Origin: Bacteroidota bacterium
GTDB taxonomy: Bacteria > Bacteroidota > JABWAT01
DNA length: 64,000 nucleotides
NCBI GenBank assembly: GCA_023151185.1
Contig: JAKLJL010000004.1
Coordinates: forward strand, 73,586 to 137,585
Reading direction: 5' to 3'
In this document: positions 8,767 through 17,189 of the stretch, piece by piece
Numbering within the stretch: position 1 is the first letter of the stretch
Layout: every line of letters starts with the position of its first letter
Notes under the pieces: model-generated
Seen by the model: the letters and a program-made list of their open reading frames with translations, nothing else
What the model was told of the DNA's origin: nothing
The model's database searches: none
Made by a program: the position numbers and the translations under genes

Positions 8767-10221
8767 ATGAACTCGATTTTTCTTTCCCTGGCTGTAATTC
8801 TGGTGGCAGTTCCGGGATTTTCACAAACCGACTTCAGCCGCCAGATTTACTGGAACCAGATTTTTAAGCCGGTTCTGGGAGAAAAAACCTTTCAGTCAGA
8901 CAGTGAAACGAACCGGTTCAATCAGGAAGCCGGGCGGCTTGGAATGCTGAATCCGGATCTGATTTACCTGTTTATCCGGTCTGAAAGGGAACCGGAGAGC
9001 CGCTATCCGGACCTGCTGAAGACCCAGATCAGAACCGAAATCCTGGCACATAATTCCTGGGTTCAGAACGAACTTGCCGATGCTGAAAATGATCCGGCTT
9101 TATCCTGGATCGAAAAAAGAACTGTTTCAGATTTCCTGCAATCGGTTGTACTGCCGGTTCCCGGGGCGGGGTCCCTTGAAACCAGCACCCCGGCACTCAG
9201 CCCGGAAGATTCAGTTCAGCAGGCTTACACCACTTTCCTGTATTACACAGAAAGATCGGGGATCCGGTTTGATTCTGCGGAAAATTACCGGGAACTGGCA
9301 CTTTCGGAACAGGAAAACCGGTCCAACCGGATTTATAATCTGCTTCTCGCATTAAAATCAGGCACTTTACCTGAGTCATCTGTGAAAAACAACCTGATTC
9401 TTTCCGGACTTTATTCTGTACGGGCATCAACTCAGTTTTCAGGACCAGACCGTATTTATTCGATTCTCGCCTATTCCAGATCCATTTTGGATCGTGGCTC
9501 AGATGAAGATTCAGGTTACTTACTGATTCCGGCATTTTCTGCACTTCCGTTGCCGGTAAAAAAGACAACCTTTACCGCAGGTGCAGGAATTCAGAGCCCC
9601 ACACCCCGCACGGTCTGGACACCGGAGATTGATCTGATGTATGCCGGAAAAAAATATAAGCCTGTACTCTCTGCCAGAGGACCCTGGTGGTTTATTTCAG
9701 GCGGCATGATTCTTCCATGGAAAAAGGACTTGCCCATTTGCAGGTATTTCAGAACCGATGCCCTGGTAAGCCTTGGATTGCAATTCCCAGATTTACCCGA
9801 GAAAACAGAACCCATTTCCTCTCCGGATCCGTCAAAAAAGAATATTCTGAGAATGGTTCCTGCGGATGATAACTCCCGGATACTCCGCTGGCAGACAACA
9901 GTACTTATTGCTTCGGATGCTGGATCACTTGGTTTTCTGCGGTTCGAGGCAGGAGTTCTTGCCTCCTTTGAACAAACTGGCATGAAACTGGAAACCCGGA
10001 TTAAAAAATACATTGACACCTATTCAGTTTCAGCCAACCAGAAAATCAGCACCACCGAACTTTCAACCAATTCAACCAAAGTCAGTCTTTCAAAATCGTT
10101 CACTGCGTGGGATTTTTCTCCGGTCCTGACCGTTCACACCGATTTGTTCGGATTTACCACGCTGACAACCCGGGTGACTTATGACCGGGTTATGTTTTCG
10201 CTGGAAGGATGGTACCCCTGA
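8767..10221 (+). CDS. Secreted protein, paralogue 3
   Basis: 484 residues. The frame is open upstream to 8596 within paralogue 2, but the ATG at 8767 has GGCAGGAG 7 bases before it and begins a proper signal peptide (MNSIFLSLAVILVAVPGFSQ). The family core is present in divergent form (ETNRFNQEAGRLGMLNPDLI), as is the segment ELADAENDPALSWIEKRTV corresponding to ELDDLEADETIPSIKKWTV of paralogue 2. The C-terminal half is beta-rich and would suit an outer-membrane barrel. It is followed directly by a rho-independent terminator, so it is probably the last gene of the three-gene unit. Confidence 0.78.
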   Translation: MNSIFLSLAVILVAVPGFSQTDFSRQIYWNQIFKPVLGEKTFQSDSETNRFNQEAGRLGMLNPDLIYLFIRSEREPESRYPDLLKTQIRTEILAHNSWVQNELADAENDPALSWIEKRTVSDFLQSVVLPVPGAGSLETSTPALSPEDSVQQAYTTFLYYTERSGIRFDSAENYRELALSEQENRSNRIYNLLLALKSGTLPESSVKNNLILSGLYSVRASTQFSGPDRIYSILAYSRSILDRGSDEDSGYLLIPAFSALPLPVKKTTFTAGAGIQSPTPRTVWTPEIDLMYAGKKYKPVLSARGPWWFISGGMILPWKKDLPICRYFRTDALVSLGLQFPDLPEKTEPISSPDPSKKNILRMVPADDNSRILRWQTTVLIASDAGSLGFLRFEAGVLASFEQTGMKLETRIKKYIDTYSVSANQKISTTELSTNSTKVSLSKSFTAWDFSPVLTVHTDLFGFTTLTTRVTYDRVMFSLEGWYP

Positions 10222-10226
10222 ACAAC

Positions 10227-10252
10227 AAAAAGTCCGGACGGGCCGGACTTTT
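10227..10252 (+). terminator. Rho-independent terminator after the three-paralogue operon
   Basis: AAAAAGTCCGG, a five-base loop, then CCGGACTTTT: a perfect A/T-flanked stem six bases after the stop of paralogue 3. The symmetry would let it act on both strands. Confidence 0.8.
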
Positions 10253-10378
10253 AACATCAAAAACCAATTTTGATTCAGGCGGAAAGGGCAGCGGGAGCCA
10301 GAGGAAGTCAAACCGCCACAGGCAAAACCGGTTCAGTTTCATTCCGGGTTTCAGCTTAGGCTGAACCGGGCACCCGGG

Positions 10379-10870
10379 TCACTCAAAAATCAATCCGAGC
10401 AGTTTTCCCTGCTGTCCTTTTTCACCACGGGTCAGGTCCTGAACTGTTTCACTTCCTGTGGTGACCGGGAACCCGGCTTCTTTTAGCTTCACAATTAACT
10501 CAGCCGGATCTTTTTTTGCAATGACAGCCAGTTCCGTAACCGGCACCGTGCTCAGTGCCCCCACAATTTTCTGGACCGGCGGGCGTCCGCCCTGTTCCTT
10601 TTCACCCCAGGAAAAAAATGAAAAGGCCAGCAGAAGTACAAAAAAGCCAATCAGACTCAGGGCAATTCTGGCCCGGAAATAACCTGCAAAGGGTTTCCAG
10701 TTGACCACAACGTGGAAGACTACCCCGGCAACGAATGCCCAGCTGAAATATTCATGAGCCACTTTATTAAACTGGGAATCCAGATGAAAAAACATCAGAA
10801 TGCCGGTTACAGACATCAGAATAAACGACCCGATAGTTAGCGGGGTAGCCCAGCTTTTCCTGAAAATCAT
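10379..10870 (-). CDS. DUF4405-type small cytochrome-like membrane protein
   Basis: 163 residues. Three hydrophobic segments (about 9-28, 40-58, 66-87) with His at 29, 39 and 53 (MFFHLDSQF, VAHEYFSW, VFHVVVNW), the arrangement of DUF4405 proteins, which resemble the heme-binding half of a cytochrome b561. The C-terminal 70 residues are soluble (PVTELAVIAKKDPAELIVKL). It overlaps the histidine kinase gene by 4 bases and so is probably co-expressed with the two-component system and may supply or respond to its signal. Heme binding is inferred from the His positions only. Confidence 0.72.
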   Translation of the reverse strand: MIFRKSWATPLTIGSFILMSVTGILMFFHLDSQFNKVAHEYFSWAFVAGVVFHVVVNWKPFAGYFRARIALSLIGFFVLLLAFSFFSWGEKEQGGRPPVQKIVGALSTVPVTELAVIAKKDPAELIVKLKEAGFPVTTGSETVQDLTRGEKGQQGKLLGLIFE

Positions 10871-12204
10871 GACAAACTCCTTTTTAAATTGGGTAAACTG
10901 ACTCTGAACGTGGTAGTAAAATCCGGAATGCGGATGATATCAACAGAACCGCCATGCTGATGGATAATTTCCCTGACCAGACTCAGGCCAAGTCCGTACC
11001 CGCCGGTTGCACGTGTCCGGCTTTTATCCACCCGGTAGAAAGGTTCAAAAACTGACTGCAGGTCTGAATCCGGAATTCCGTCACCGTCATCCGAAATCCG
11101 GATTTCGGTCTGGGGCCCGCCGGAAATCACGTCGATTTGGACCTTTGACCGGCCGTATTTAACCGCATTTTCAGTCAGATTCCGGATGGCAGTTTTCAGA
11201 CGGTCATGATCCGCTTCAATCCAAACCGGTGATTCCGGAAGAGTTATCGTAACTATTTCCATCCCGGACAGGCCTTTGATGAACGCCGGCAGTGCTTCGT
11301 TTAATGAAAACCGGGAATAATTCAGACCGCCGTGCGGACTTTTCAACCGTTCTGTTTCGAGCAATTCGGTAATCATCCGTTCCATTTCACGGATATCAGA
11401 GCTGATCAGGTCGGCAGCAAGTGTTTTATCAGGAAGTTCAAGCGCCACTTTAACCCGGGTCAGCGGCGACCTGAGCTCATGACTGACATCAAGCAGCAGC
11501 CGGTCACGGGCCCGGATCATTTCGGTAATTTTCTCTGTCATCTGGTTCAGCGTCTGCGAAATCACCCCGAATTCATCATGCCGGCGTTCCTTGAACCGGA
11601 CGTCCAGATTGCCGGCACTGATTTCCCGGATTCCATCCATCAGAAAATGAATCGGGCGGAGAATGTACCGGATCGCCATAAAAATTCCGGCAAGGACCAG
11701 TAGCAGTGAAGCGAACAGGGTCAGAATTTTTTTCCAGTCCGGATCGAAAAGCTTCCGGCTGTCGGGTTCAAAAAGCCAGGTCAATTCGCCGGTTTTATAC
11801 AAAACCAGAAACCGGCCGTCCCACTCGCCATAGGTCAGTTCATCATAATTTCTGGCCCAGTCTGCGCCATCGGCAGAGTGAATAACCGGCAGATCCCGGT
11901 GGGTAGCCCAGGTGGACCCGTCGGGATAGACCACCCGGATGGAGACCATCAGGTGCCGGCTGAGATCACGGGCCTTAACTGTATCGGGCGGGTTCCCGAT
12001 ATCCTGGGAAACATAGGCCAGATACCGGATGGCGTGCAGTTTCCAGGGCGGGACGGAAGAGTTGATCCAAACCGACCGGAAAAAACCGAACAGGATGCCG
12101 AGGATCAGGATTCCGGCAATGAAGAGAATGGCCGTCAGGCGGAAAAAAACCGATTTCTGAATTTTATGTTCCGGATTCATCCGGAAAAAATGGCGGTGTT
12201 TCAT
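10867..12204 (-). CDS. Sensor histidine kinase, CpxA/RstB-like
   Basis: 445 residues. Transmembrane segments at about 19-42 and 159-180 enclose a periplasmic sensor of about 115 residues; a HAMP linker (about 181-235), a HisKA dimerisation domain with the phospho-accepting His242 in LLLDVSHELRSPLTRVK, and an ATPase domain with NLTENAVKYG, DDGDGIPDSDL and TGGYGLGLSLVREI follow. This is the Cpx/Rst type of kinase. It autophosphorylates and passes the phosphate to the OmpR-type regulator encoded just upstream, whose gene it overlaps by 4 bases. The likely signal is an envelope condition, given the TonB receptor, DUF4249 and Spy-like genes upstream. Confidence 0.92.
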   Translation of the reverse strand: MKHRHFFRMNPEHKIQKSVFFRLTAILFIAGILILGILFGFFRSVWINSSVPPWKLHAIRYLAYVSQDIGNPPDTVKARDLSRHLMVSIRVVYPDGSTWATHRDLPVIHSADGADWARNYDELTYGEWDGRFLVLYKTGELTWLFEPDSRKLFDPDWKKILTLFASLLLVLAGIFMAIRYILRPIHFLMDGIREISAGNLDVRFKERRHDEFGVISQTLNQMTEKITEMIRARDRLLLDVSHELRSPLTRVKVALELPDKTLAADLISSDIREMERMITELLETERLKSPHGGLNYSRFSLNEALPAFIKGLSGMEIVTITLPESPVWIEADHDRLKTAIRNLTENAVKYGRSKVQIDVISGGPQTEIRISDDGDGIPDSDLQSVFEPFYRVDKSRTRATGGYGLGLSLVREIIHQHGGSVDIIRIPDFTTTFRVSLPNLKRSLS

Positions 12205-12890
12205 TCGGATTTCCAGGGCATGAACTGATATCCGGTTCCCCAGACCGTCCGGATCCAGGTTGGCGATTTCGGGTCATCATTCAGTTTGGTTCTGAGGCGG
12301 CTGACGAGAATGTCCATGGTTCGGTTGGTGGCGTCCCACTCAAAACCTCTCAGGTTTTCGAGCAGATCATCGCGGCTGAAGACTTTACCCGGCTGTTTCA
12401 TGAGCAGAAGGAGCAGGTCGAATTCGGCCGTAGTCAGATCCAGAAGATCACCGGCCAGCCAGGCTTCCCGGCGGTTCAGATCAGCTTCGAGCGGACCTGA
12501 TTTCAGCCGATCACCGGTTTGAAGTTCGGGCTGGCGCCTGAGAACGGTCTGGATCCGGGCAACCAGTTCACGGGGCTCAAAGGGTTTGGGAAGGTAATCA
12601 TCCGCCCCGATTTCAAGACCGACAATCCGGTCAGTCACATCCCCCCGGGCTGTCAGCATAATGACGGGAACTGCCGATGTTTTCCGGATCGTCCGGCATA
12701 CTTCAAATCCGTCCATTCCCGGCAGCATCACATCCAGTATGACCAGATCAACCGGTTCAGCGGCAAGACGTTTCAGTCCGTCTGCCGGATCAGCCGAGGC
12801 AAGAACAGAGAAACTGAATCCGGCCAGATATTTCGTCAGAAGCTGATTCAGCTTTTCATCATCATCAATGATCAGAATGGTTTTTGTCAT
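12201..12890 (-). CDS. OmpR/CpxR-family response regulator
   Basis: 229 residues. Receiver domain (1-115) with acidic pocket IDDDEK, phospho-acceptor Asp in VILDVMLPGMDGFE, Thr in MLTARGD and Lys in DDYLPKPFEPREL; then a winged-helix DNA-binding domain (about 130-227) with LTTAEFDLLLLL and IRTVWGTGYQFMP. It is transcribed from the minus strand 36 bases after the DUF4249 gene with no terminator between, so it probably belongs to the receptor operon. Targets are not visible; regulation of its own operon and of the Spy-like gene would fit Cpx practice but is inference. Confidence 0.93.
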   Translation of the reverse strand: MTKTILIIDDDEKLNQLLTKYLAGFSFSVLASADPADGLKRLAAEPVDLVILDVMLPGMDGFEVCRTIRKTSAVPVIMLTARGDVTDRIVGLEIGADDYLPKPFEPRELVARIQTVLRRQPELQTGDRLKSGPLEADLNRREAWLAGDLLDLTTAEFDLLLLLMKQPGKVFSRDDLLENLRGFEWDATNRTMDILVSRLRTKLNDDPKSPTWIRTVWGTGYQFMPWKSE

Positions 12891-12926
12891 TTCCCAAGAT
12901 ACTCAATTTTCTTTACCGCCGGCTGA

Positions 12927-13736
12927 TCAGGGAACAATCCAGGATCTTTTTTCTGAGGTATGGGCGCTGAACACACCCAATTTAACCCCTTTGATGTTGG
13001 ATTCCGGATTTGCCGGTGCAACTCCGCCGGGAGCCCGGCCCGAATTACTGCCAAAGCTGTTGAAATAGGTGTATACGGCCTCGTCGATGCATTGCAATTC
13101 AACCGTCAGGGTATCGCCGGATTTCAGTTTCCTTTCCGGATTATTCAGGATAACTGACATCCGGCGGCCATTCATAATCCGGTCACTGTTCACATAATTG
13201 GCATTCTGCATTTCCCCGTTGATCCGTTCTGTAAACCGGTAAAAATTCTTTTGATCTGCCGGATCGTTCAGCCAGGCAATGACTTCGTACCGGTATTTCT
13301 CGCCGCCTCCCGAACCGGGCCCGATTCCTGATGCCTCCTGCCGGGTAACCGTCAGGCTGTCGAAGGGAACCTGATCGGGCAGGGTGGATTCTGCTGTCAG
13401 GACTTTGCCTTCCAGATCAACTGAAAGCAGATAGGTCTTCCGGCTGACAGCCGCAAGTCCCGGGGCAGAATACACACCGGGCGTTACTTCGGTCAATGTC
13501 ACCCGGGTAACACCATCCGAAAGACTGACGGCAGCACCAGAAACCGGGGGAAAGCGGTTGGGTGAATCAAACGGGACGGTTCGGGTGATCTGAACCACCG
13601 ATACGTCCCGGCCAGCCTCGACGGTGCCCTCAACGACTGTTTCTGGCTGGGTGCTGTCCAGATCCAGATCAATGACTTCTTCACAGGAAAAAAGAAACAG
13701 ATTTGCAAGGGATAGGAAAATAAGAGGTGATTTCAT
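12927..13736 (-). CDS. DUF4249 lipoprotein, partner of TonB receptor 1
   Basis: 269 residues with a lipobox (LFLFSC, Cys18). The pattern PETVVEGTVEAGRDVSVVQITRT near the N-terminus and a chain of short beta strands match DUF4249, a Bacteroidota family encoded beside TonB-dependent receptors and thought to be a surface or periplasmic accessory lipoprotein. It begins 2 bases after the receptor stop, so translation is probably coupled. The C-terminus is short compared with the second copy at 18979-19896. Confidence 0.85.
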   Translation of the reverse strand: MKSPLIFLSLANLFLFSCEEVIDLDLDSTQPETVVEGTVEAGRDVSVVQITRTVPFDSPNRFPPVSGAAVSLSDGVTRVTLTEVTPGVYSAPGLAAVSRKTYLLSVDLEGKVLTAESTLPDQVPFDSLTVTRQEASGIGPGSGGGEKYRYEVIAWLNDPADQKNFYRFTERINGEMQNANYVNSDRIMNGRRMSVILNNPERKLKSGDTLTVELQCIDEAVYTYFNSFGSNSGRAPGGVAPANPESNIKGVKLGVFSAHTSEKRSWIVP

Positions 13737-13738
13737 AC

Positions 13739-16057
13739 TTAAAACCTGAAATTATAGGTAATGGAAGGTGTAAAGGTAAACAGGTAAGTTTTAACCGCCC
13801 GGGTTTTCTCCGGATTGTCTGGGTCAACCTCAAAGTCAATGGTATAGGCATTTTTCCGCCCATAGGCATTGTAAAGCGAAAAAGTAAGGTTATGATCATA
13901 GGTTTCGGTTTTGGACAACTGCCAGGTGGCCCCAAGATCCAGCCGGTGATAGTCGGGCATCCGGTAGCCGTTCCGTTCGGTGTAAAAGAATCTGACCGAT
14001 TCGCCGGTCAGATATTTTCCTGACGGAAATGTGGCTGCATTTCCGGTATTGTAAACCCATAAGGCAGAAAAGGTCCAGGTTTCCGAAAACTCATACATCC
14101 CGACAATGGCCAGGTCATGACTGATGTCCTGTTTAGCCGGATACCAGTTTCCGTTACTGATTTCCTCAATCTTTTTCTCTGTCACTGACCAGGTGTACCC
14201 GATCCAGCCTGTGAGTTTTCCGGTTCGCTTTTTAAGAAAAAACTCAGTCCCCCAGGCTCTGCCCTGCCCGAAAAGCAGTTCCCCCTCGATTTTATCATTG
14301 GCTCTGATTTCGGCTCCGTTTTTCAGATCGACCTGGTTCTGCATCCATTTATAATAGGATTCTGTGCTGAATTCGTAAGTATCGGCAGCAAAATTCCTGA
14401 AATAACCCACAGAAATCTGATCACTGATTTCCGGCTTGATCCGGTTTGAGGAGGGCAGCCAGATATCGGTTGGGTGTGAAGAGGTTGAATTGGTAACGAG
14501 ATGAAGATTCTGGGAATTCCGGGTATAGGAGGCCTTGACCGATTGGGTTTCATCAAGCACCCAGGTCATATTTACCCGGGGTTCGGCAACCAGATAGTGT
14601 TTAACCGGCTCACCGTCTGAATACCGGGTGGTGTCCGTTACGGATCCTGAGGCAGAATAGGTATAAAAATCACCGGGGCCGGTCAGGACAAATCCTGACA
14701 GGCGAAGCCCGTAATCCACTGTAAAAAACAGATCCGGTTTCCAGGTCATGGTGGCAAACCAGGCATGTTCAAGGGCCCGTTTTTTCTGAAGCCTGATGAG
14801 GGATGTTGTTTCATCGCTCAGCAGATCGACCTGGCCGGGTGTTATCGTGTGATGGGTGCTCTGAAATCCGAACCGGAGGGTGTTTTCTGTGTTGATAAAG
14901 TAGTGAAAATCCTGCTTCACACTTAGATTTTTGATAACTGAGGTTATCCGGAAATCATCACCGCCGCTTCTCGTTTCGACCTGATAGTCAAAGTCAGAGA
15001 ATACCAGAGACGTATTGCTGAAGAGACTTCCTGTCCAGACCCGGTTCCACCTCAGGGTTCCCGTCCGGTTTCCCCAGTCAATTCCGAACCGGTTTTCAAA
15101 TCCGACCACATCCCGTCCGAAGTATCCCGAAAGAAAGATCCGGTCTTCATCGGTAATCTGGTAGTTGGCTTTCAGGTTCAGGTCATAGAAATACAGGGAA
15201 TTGTCTGAGTTATCAACCAGGCTGTAAATCAGATCTCCGTAAGTCCGCCGTCCGGAAATCAGAAAAGACCCCTTTTCTTTCACAATCGGACCTTCCAGAT
15301 TCAGCCGGGCTGAAATCAGCCCCAGCCCGCCGCCAGCTTTAAACTGCCGGTTATTTCCGTCATTCATTTTCACATCGAGAACCGAGGCCAGTCTGCCGCC
15401 GAAGTCAGCCGGTGCGGTTCCCTTGTACAGGGTCATATCTTTCACGGCATCGCTGTTGAACGTCGAGAAAAACCCCAGAAGGTGACTGGCATTATAGACA
15501 ACGGCTTCATCCAGCAGAATCAGGTTCTGGGATCCGTCACCGCCTCTCACGTACATCCCGCCGTTTCCCTCTCCGAGTGATTTAACTCCGGGTGTTAACT
15601 GCAGGGTTTTCAGCATATCCTGTTCGCCAAGAAGGACGGGGATTTTTTTTACTTCCTTCATTTCGAGATGGGCAAGCCCCATATCGGTGCTGAGCACCTG
15701 CTGGTTTCTCCGTTCGGCTGTCACAACCACCTCAGACAAGGATACCGACTCGGGTTTCAGACTCACCGAAAGCTTTCGGGAAGCCTGGCTCAGGTCGATG
15801 GTAACGTCTGCCTGCTGATACCCGACGTAGGAAAACCGGAGTACAAACCGTCCTTCCGGCAAGGTCAGGGAATAAAAGCCATAAGAGTTCGATGCAGTCC
15901 CTTTTCCCGGGTGATCTTTAACCAGAACGGTGGCCCCGATCAGGGTTTCGCCGGTTTCGGAGTCTGTTATATGCCCGCTGACGGTCTGAGTGGTCTGGGC
16001 CATGGCCGAAAAAGTAACAGGAAAGAAAAGAATAAACAAAAGCACAGATTTTAACAT
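13739..16057 (-). CDS. TonB-dependent receptor 1 with carboxypeptidase-regulatory N-domain
   Basis: 772 residues from the ATG at 16057. The frame extends to 16105, but only this start gives a signal peptide (LKSVLLFILFFPVTFSAMAQ). A CarboxypepD_reg-like beta-sandwich (about 22-105, VSGHITDSETGETLIGATV) is followed by VVVTAERR, the plug (about 120-225, with MYVRGGDGSQNLILLDE) and a 22-strand-type barrel to a terminal aromatic (TYNFRF). Such receptors import large or scarce substrates across the outer membrane using TonB energy; the substrate is not evident. It heads a likely operon with DUF4249, the two-component system and DUF4405. Confidence 0.92.
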   Translation of the reverse strand: MLKSVLLFILFFPVTFSAMAQTTQTVSGHITDSETGETLIGATVLVKDHPGKGTASNSYGFYSLTLPEGRFVLRFSYVGYQQADVTIDLSQASRKLSVSLKPESVSLSEVVVTAERRNQQVLSTDMGLAHLEMKEVKKIPVLLGEQDMLKTLQLTPGVKSLGEGNGGMYVRGGDGSQNLILLDEAVVYNASHLLGFFSTFNSDAVKDMTLYKGTAPADFGGRLASVLDVKMNDGNNRQFKAGGGLGLISARLNLEGPIVKEKGSFLISGRRTYGDLIYSLVDNSDNSLYFYDLNLKANYQITDEDRIFLSGYFGRDVVGFENRFGIDWGNRTGTLRWNRVWTGSLFSNTSLVFSDFDYQVETRSGGDDFRITSVIKNLSVKQDFHYFINTENTLRFGFQSTHHTITPGQVDLLSDETTSLIRLQKKRALEHAWFATMTWKPDLFFTVDYGLRLSGFVLTGPGDFYTYSASGSVTDTTRYSDGEPVKHYLVAEPRVNMTWVLDETQSVKASYTRNSQNLHLVTNSTSSHPTDIWLPSSNRIKPEISDQISVGYFRNFAADTYEFSTESYYKWMQNQVDLKNGAEIRANDKIEGELLFGQGRAWGTEFFLKKRTGKLTGWIGYTWSVTEKKIEEISNGNWYPAKQDISHDLAIVGMYEFSETWTFSALWVYNTGNAATFPSGKYLTGESVRFFYTERNGYRMPDYHRLDLGATWQLSKTETYDHNLTFSLYNAYGRKNAYTIDFEVDPDNPEKTRAVKTYLFTFTPSITYNFRF

Positions 16058-16091
16058 AAAAATTCCCGGAATGTAGCTTAAAACTGGGGTG

Positions 16092-16099
16092 TAAAGATA
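16092..16099 (-). promoter_or_regulatory. Possible -7 element for TonB receptor 1 operon
   Basis: On the minus strand this reads TATCTTTA, 7 of 8 to TAnnTTTG, about 35 bases upstream of the receptor ATG and immediately after the terminator of the Spy-like gene. No convincing -33 box was found. Confidence 0.4.
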
Positions 16100-16127
16100 A
16101 GCCACCCGGGTTTTTCCCGGATGGCTT
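16099..16127 (-). terminator. Terminator hairpin after the Spy-like gene
   Basis: On the minus strand AAGCCATCCGGG, loop AAAAA, CCCGGGTGGCTT, then ATCTTT. The stem is complete but for one mismatch. It separates the Spy-like gene from the receptor operon. Confidence 0.65.
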
Positions 16128-16133
16128 TCCGGA

Positions 16134-16580
16134 TTATTTCTTCAGGAGGTACCCGTTGATTTTTTCCATTTTTTCTTTGAGTTCATTTTTCTGATCGGGG
16201 GTCAGAATGGCATAAAACTCAGCAAAGCCGGCCGTCAGTTTGGGGATTGCCGCCGACAGTTTCTGCTGGGCATCTGTCAGTTTTCCGTTCAGTTTTTCCG
16301 GATTGATCTGGTCGGCCTGTACCTGCCCGTAAAGTTCTGACCAGAGATCCTTTTTCATGGCATCCATTTCGGGCAGTGAGGTCTGGATGTTTTGCACAAT
16401 TGCTTTCAGTTTCACTTCCTGTTCTTTGGTCAGATCGAGTTCTGAACTGATTTTATCGGTAACCCGTTCTGCACGGTCTTCTGGTGTACAGGCATGACGG
16501 TTGCAGCCAAAGAAAAAGGCTGATCCGAACAGGGCGGCAAAAATGGGGAGTGCCATCCGGCGGTGTTTGCGAAAAAACAT
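16134..16580 (-). CDS. Spy/CpxP-like periplasmic lipoprotein
   Basis: 148 residues. The signal sequence ends in FFFGC, so Cys26 is the probable acylation site. The mature part is entirely helical and contains the family pattern twice in weak form: LDLTKEQEVKLKAIVQNI and YAILTPDQKNELKEKMEKI, the LTxxQ-type motifs of Spy/CpxP chaperones. In enterobacteria CpxP represses the CpxA kinase and Spy protects proteins during envelope stress. Its position just upstream of an operon holding a CpxRA-like pair is suggestive, but a terminator lies between them. A lipid anchor is unusual for the soluble enterobacterial prototypes. Confidence 0.8.
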   Translation of the reverse strand: MFFRKHRRMALPIFAALFGSAFFFGCNRHACTPEDRAERVTDKISSELDLTKEQEVKLKAIVQNIQTSLPEMDAMKKDLWSELYGQVQADQINPEKLNGKLTDAQQKLSAAIPKLTAGFAEFYAILTPDQKNELKEKMEKINGYLLKK

Positions 16581-16820
16581 GGTCGTATCCTTTCAGTTTT
16601 ATTTTGGGGAGCTTCATGCTCCGGATACAAAGTTCCGGACTCTGCCCGATCCGGTCTTTTCAGATCTGTAGAAATCTGTATCGAAATGTAACACATCCTG
16701 CGGTTTCTGCCGGCGTTGGCCTCCGTTCCGAAATGTATCACTTTCCTTCCGGATTTTACCTTTTCCTTTTTCGGGGGAATCCTGACTTTTGCCTTCCGGC
16801 AGACGGAAGGAGATAAGCAA

Positions 16821-17114
16821 ATGCCGCATCAGAAGGACTGCAAACCGGAACCCGGATTTTTACAACCGGCAATTGACCTAAACGCCTGCGAAGGCAAAGG
16901 GCCGTGTATACCTGCCTGCCCGTATGGCGTCCTGGAACTGAAACTTCTGACCGGCGGTGAGTTCAGGCAACTTTCTTTTTTCGGACGGATAAAAACCCGG
17001 GTCCACGGCCGGGAAAAGGCTGCGGTGAGCTTTCCGGAAAAATGTCACGCCTGCGGAACCTGTGTCACGGCCTGCCCCGAAAAGGCAATTACCCTGACCC
17101 GTTTTCTGCCCTGA
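16821..17114 (+). CDS. Ferredoxin-type iron-sulfur protein
   Basis: 97 residues from the ATG at 16821, which has GGAAGGAGAT 5-6 bases before it. Two cluster motifs are visible: CEGKGPCIPACP (Cys-x5-Cys-x3-Cys-Pro, with Lys in place of the usual second Cys) and CHACGTCVTACP (a complete 4Fe-4S motif). This is the small ferredoxin family with the CEGKG signature; the first site may hold a 3Fe-4S cluster or take a ligand from elsewhere, such as Cys7. It probably carries electrons for an oxidoreductase not encoded next door. It is followed by two NAD(P)-fold proteins on the same strand. Confidence 0.85.
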   Translation: MPHQKDCKPEPGFLQPAIDLNACEGKGPCIPACPYGVLELKLLTGGEFRQLSFFGRIKTRVHGREKAAVSFPEKCHACGTCVTACPEKAITLTRFLP

Positions 17115-17189
17115 TTCTTCTGCCCGGTTCACATGACGGCCACCGGGCTCACAGCTCAACCCTGACCTGTTAATTAAAAAAGGAAGACA

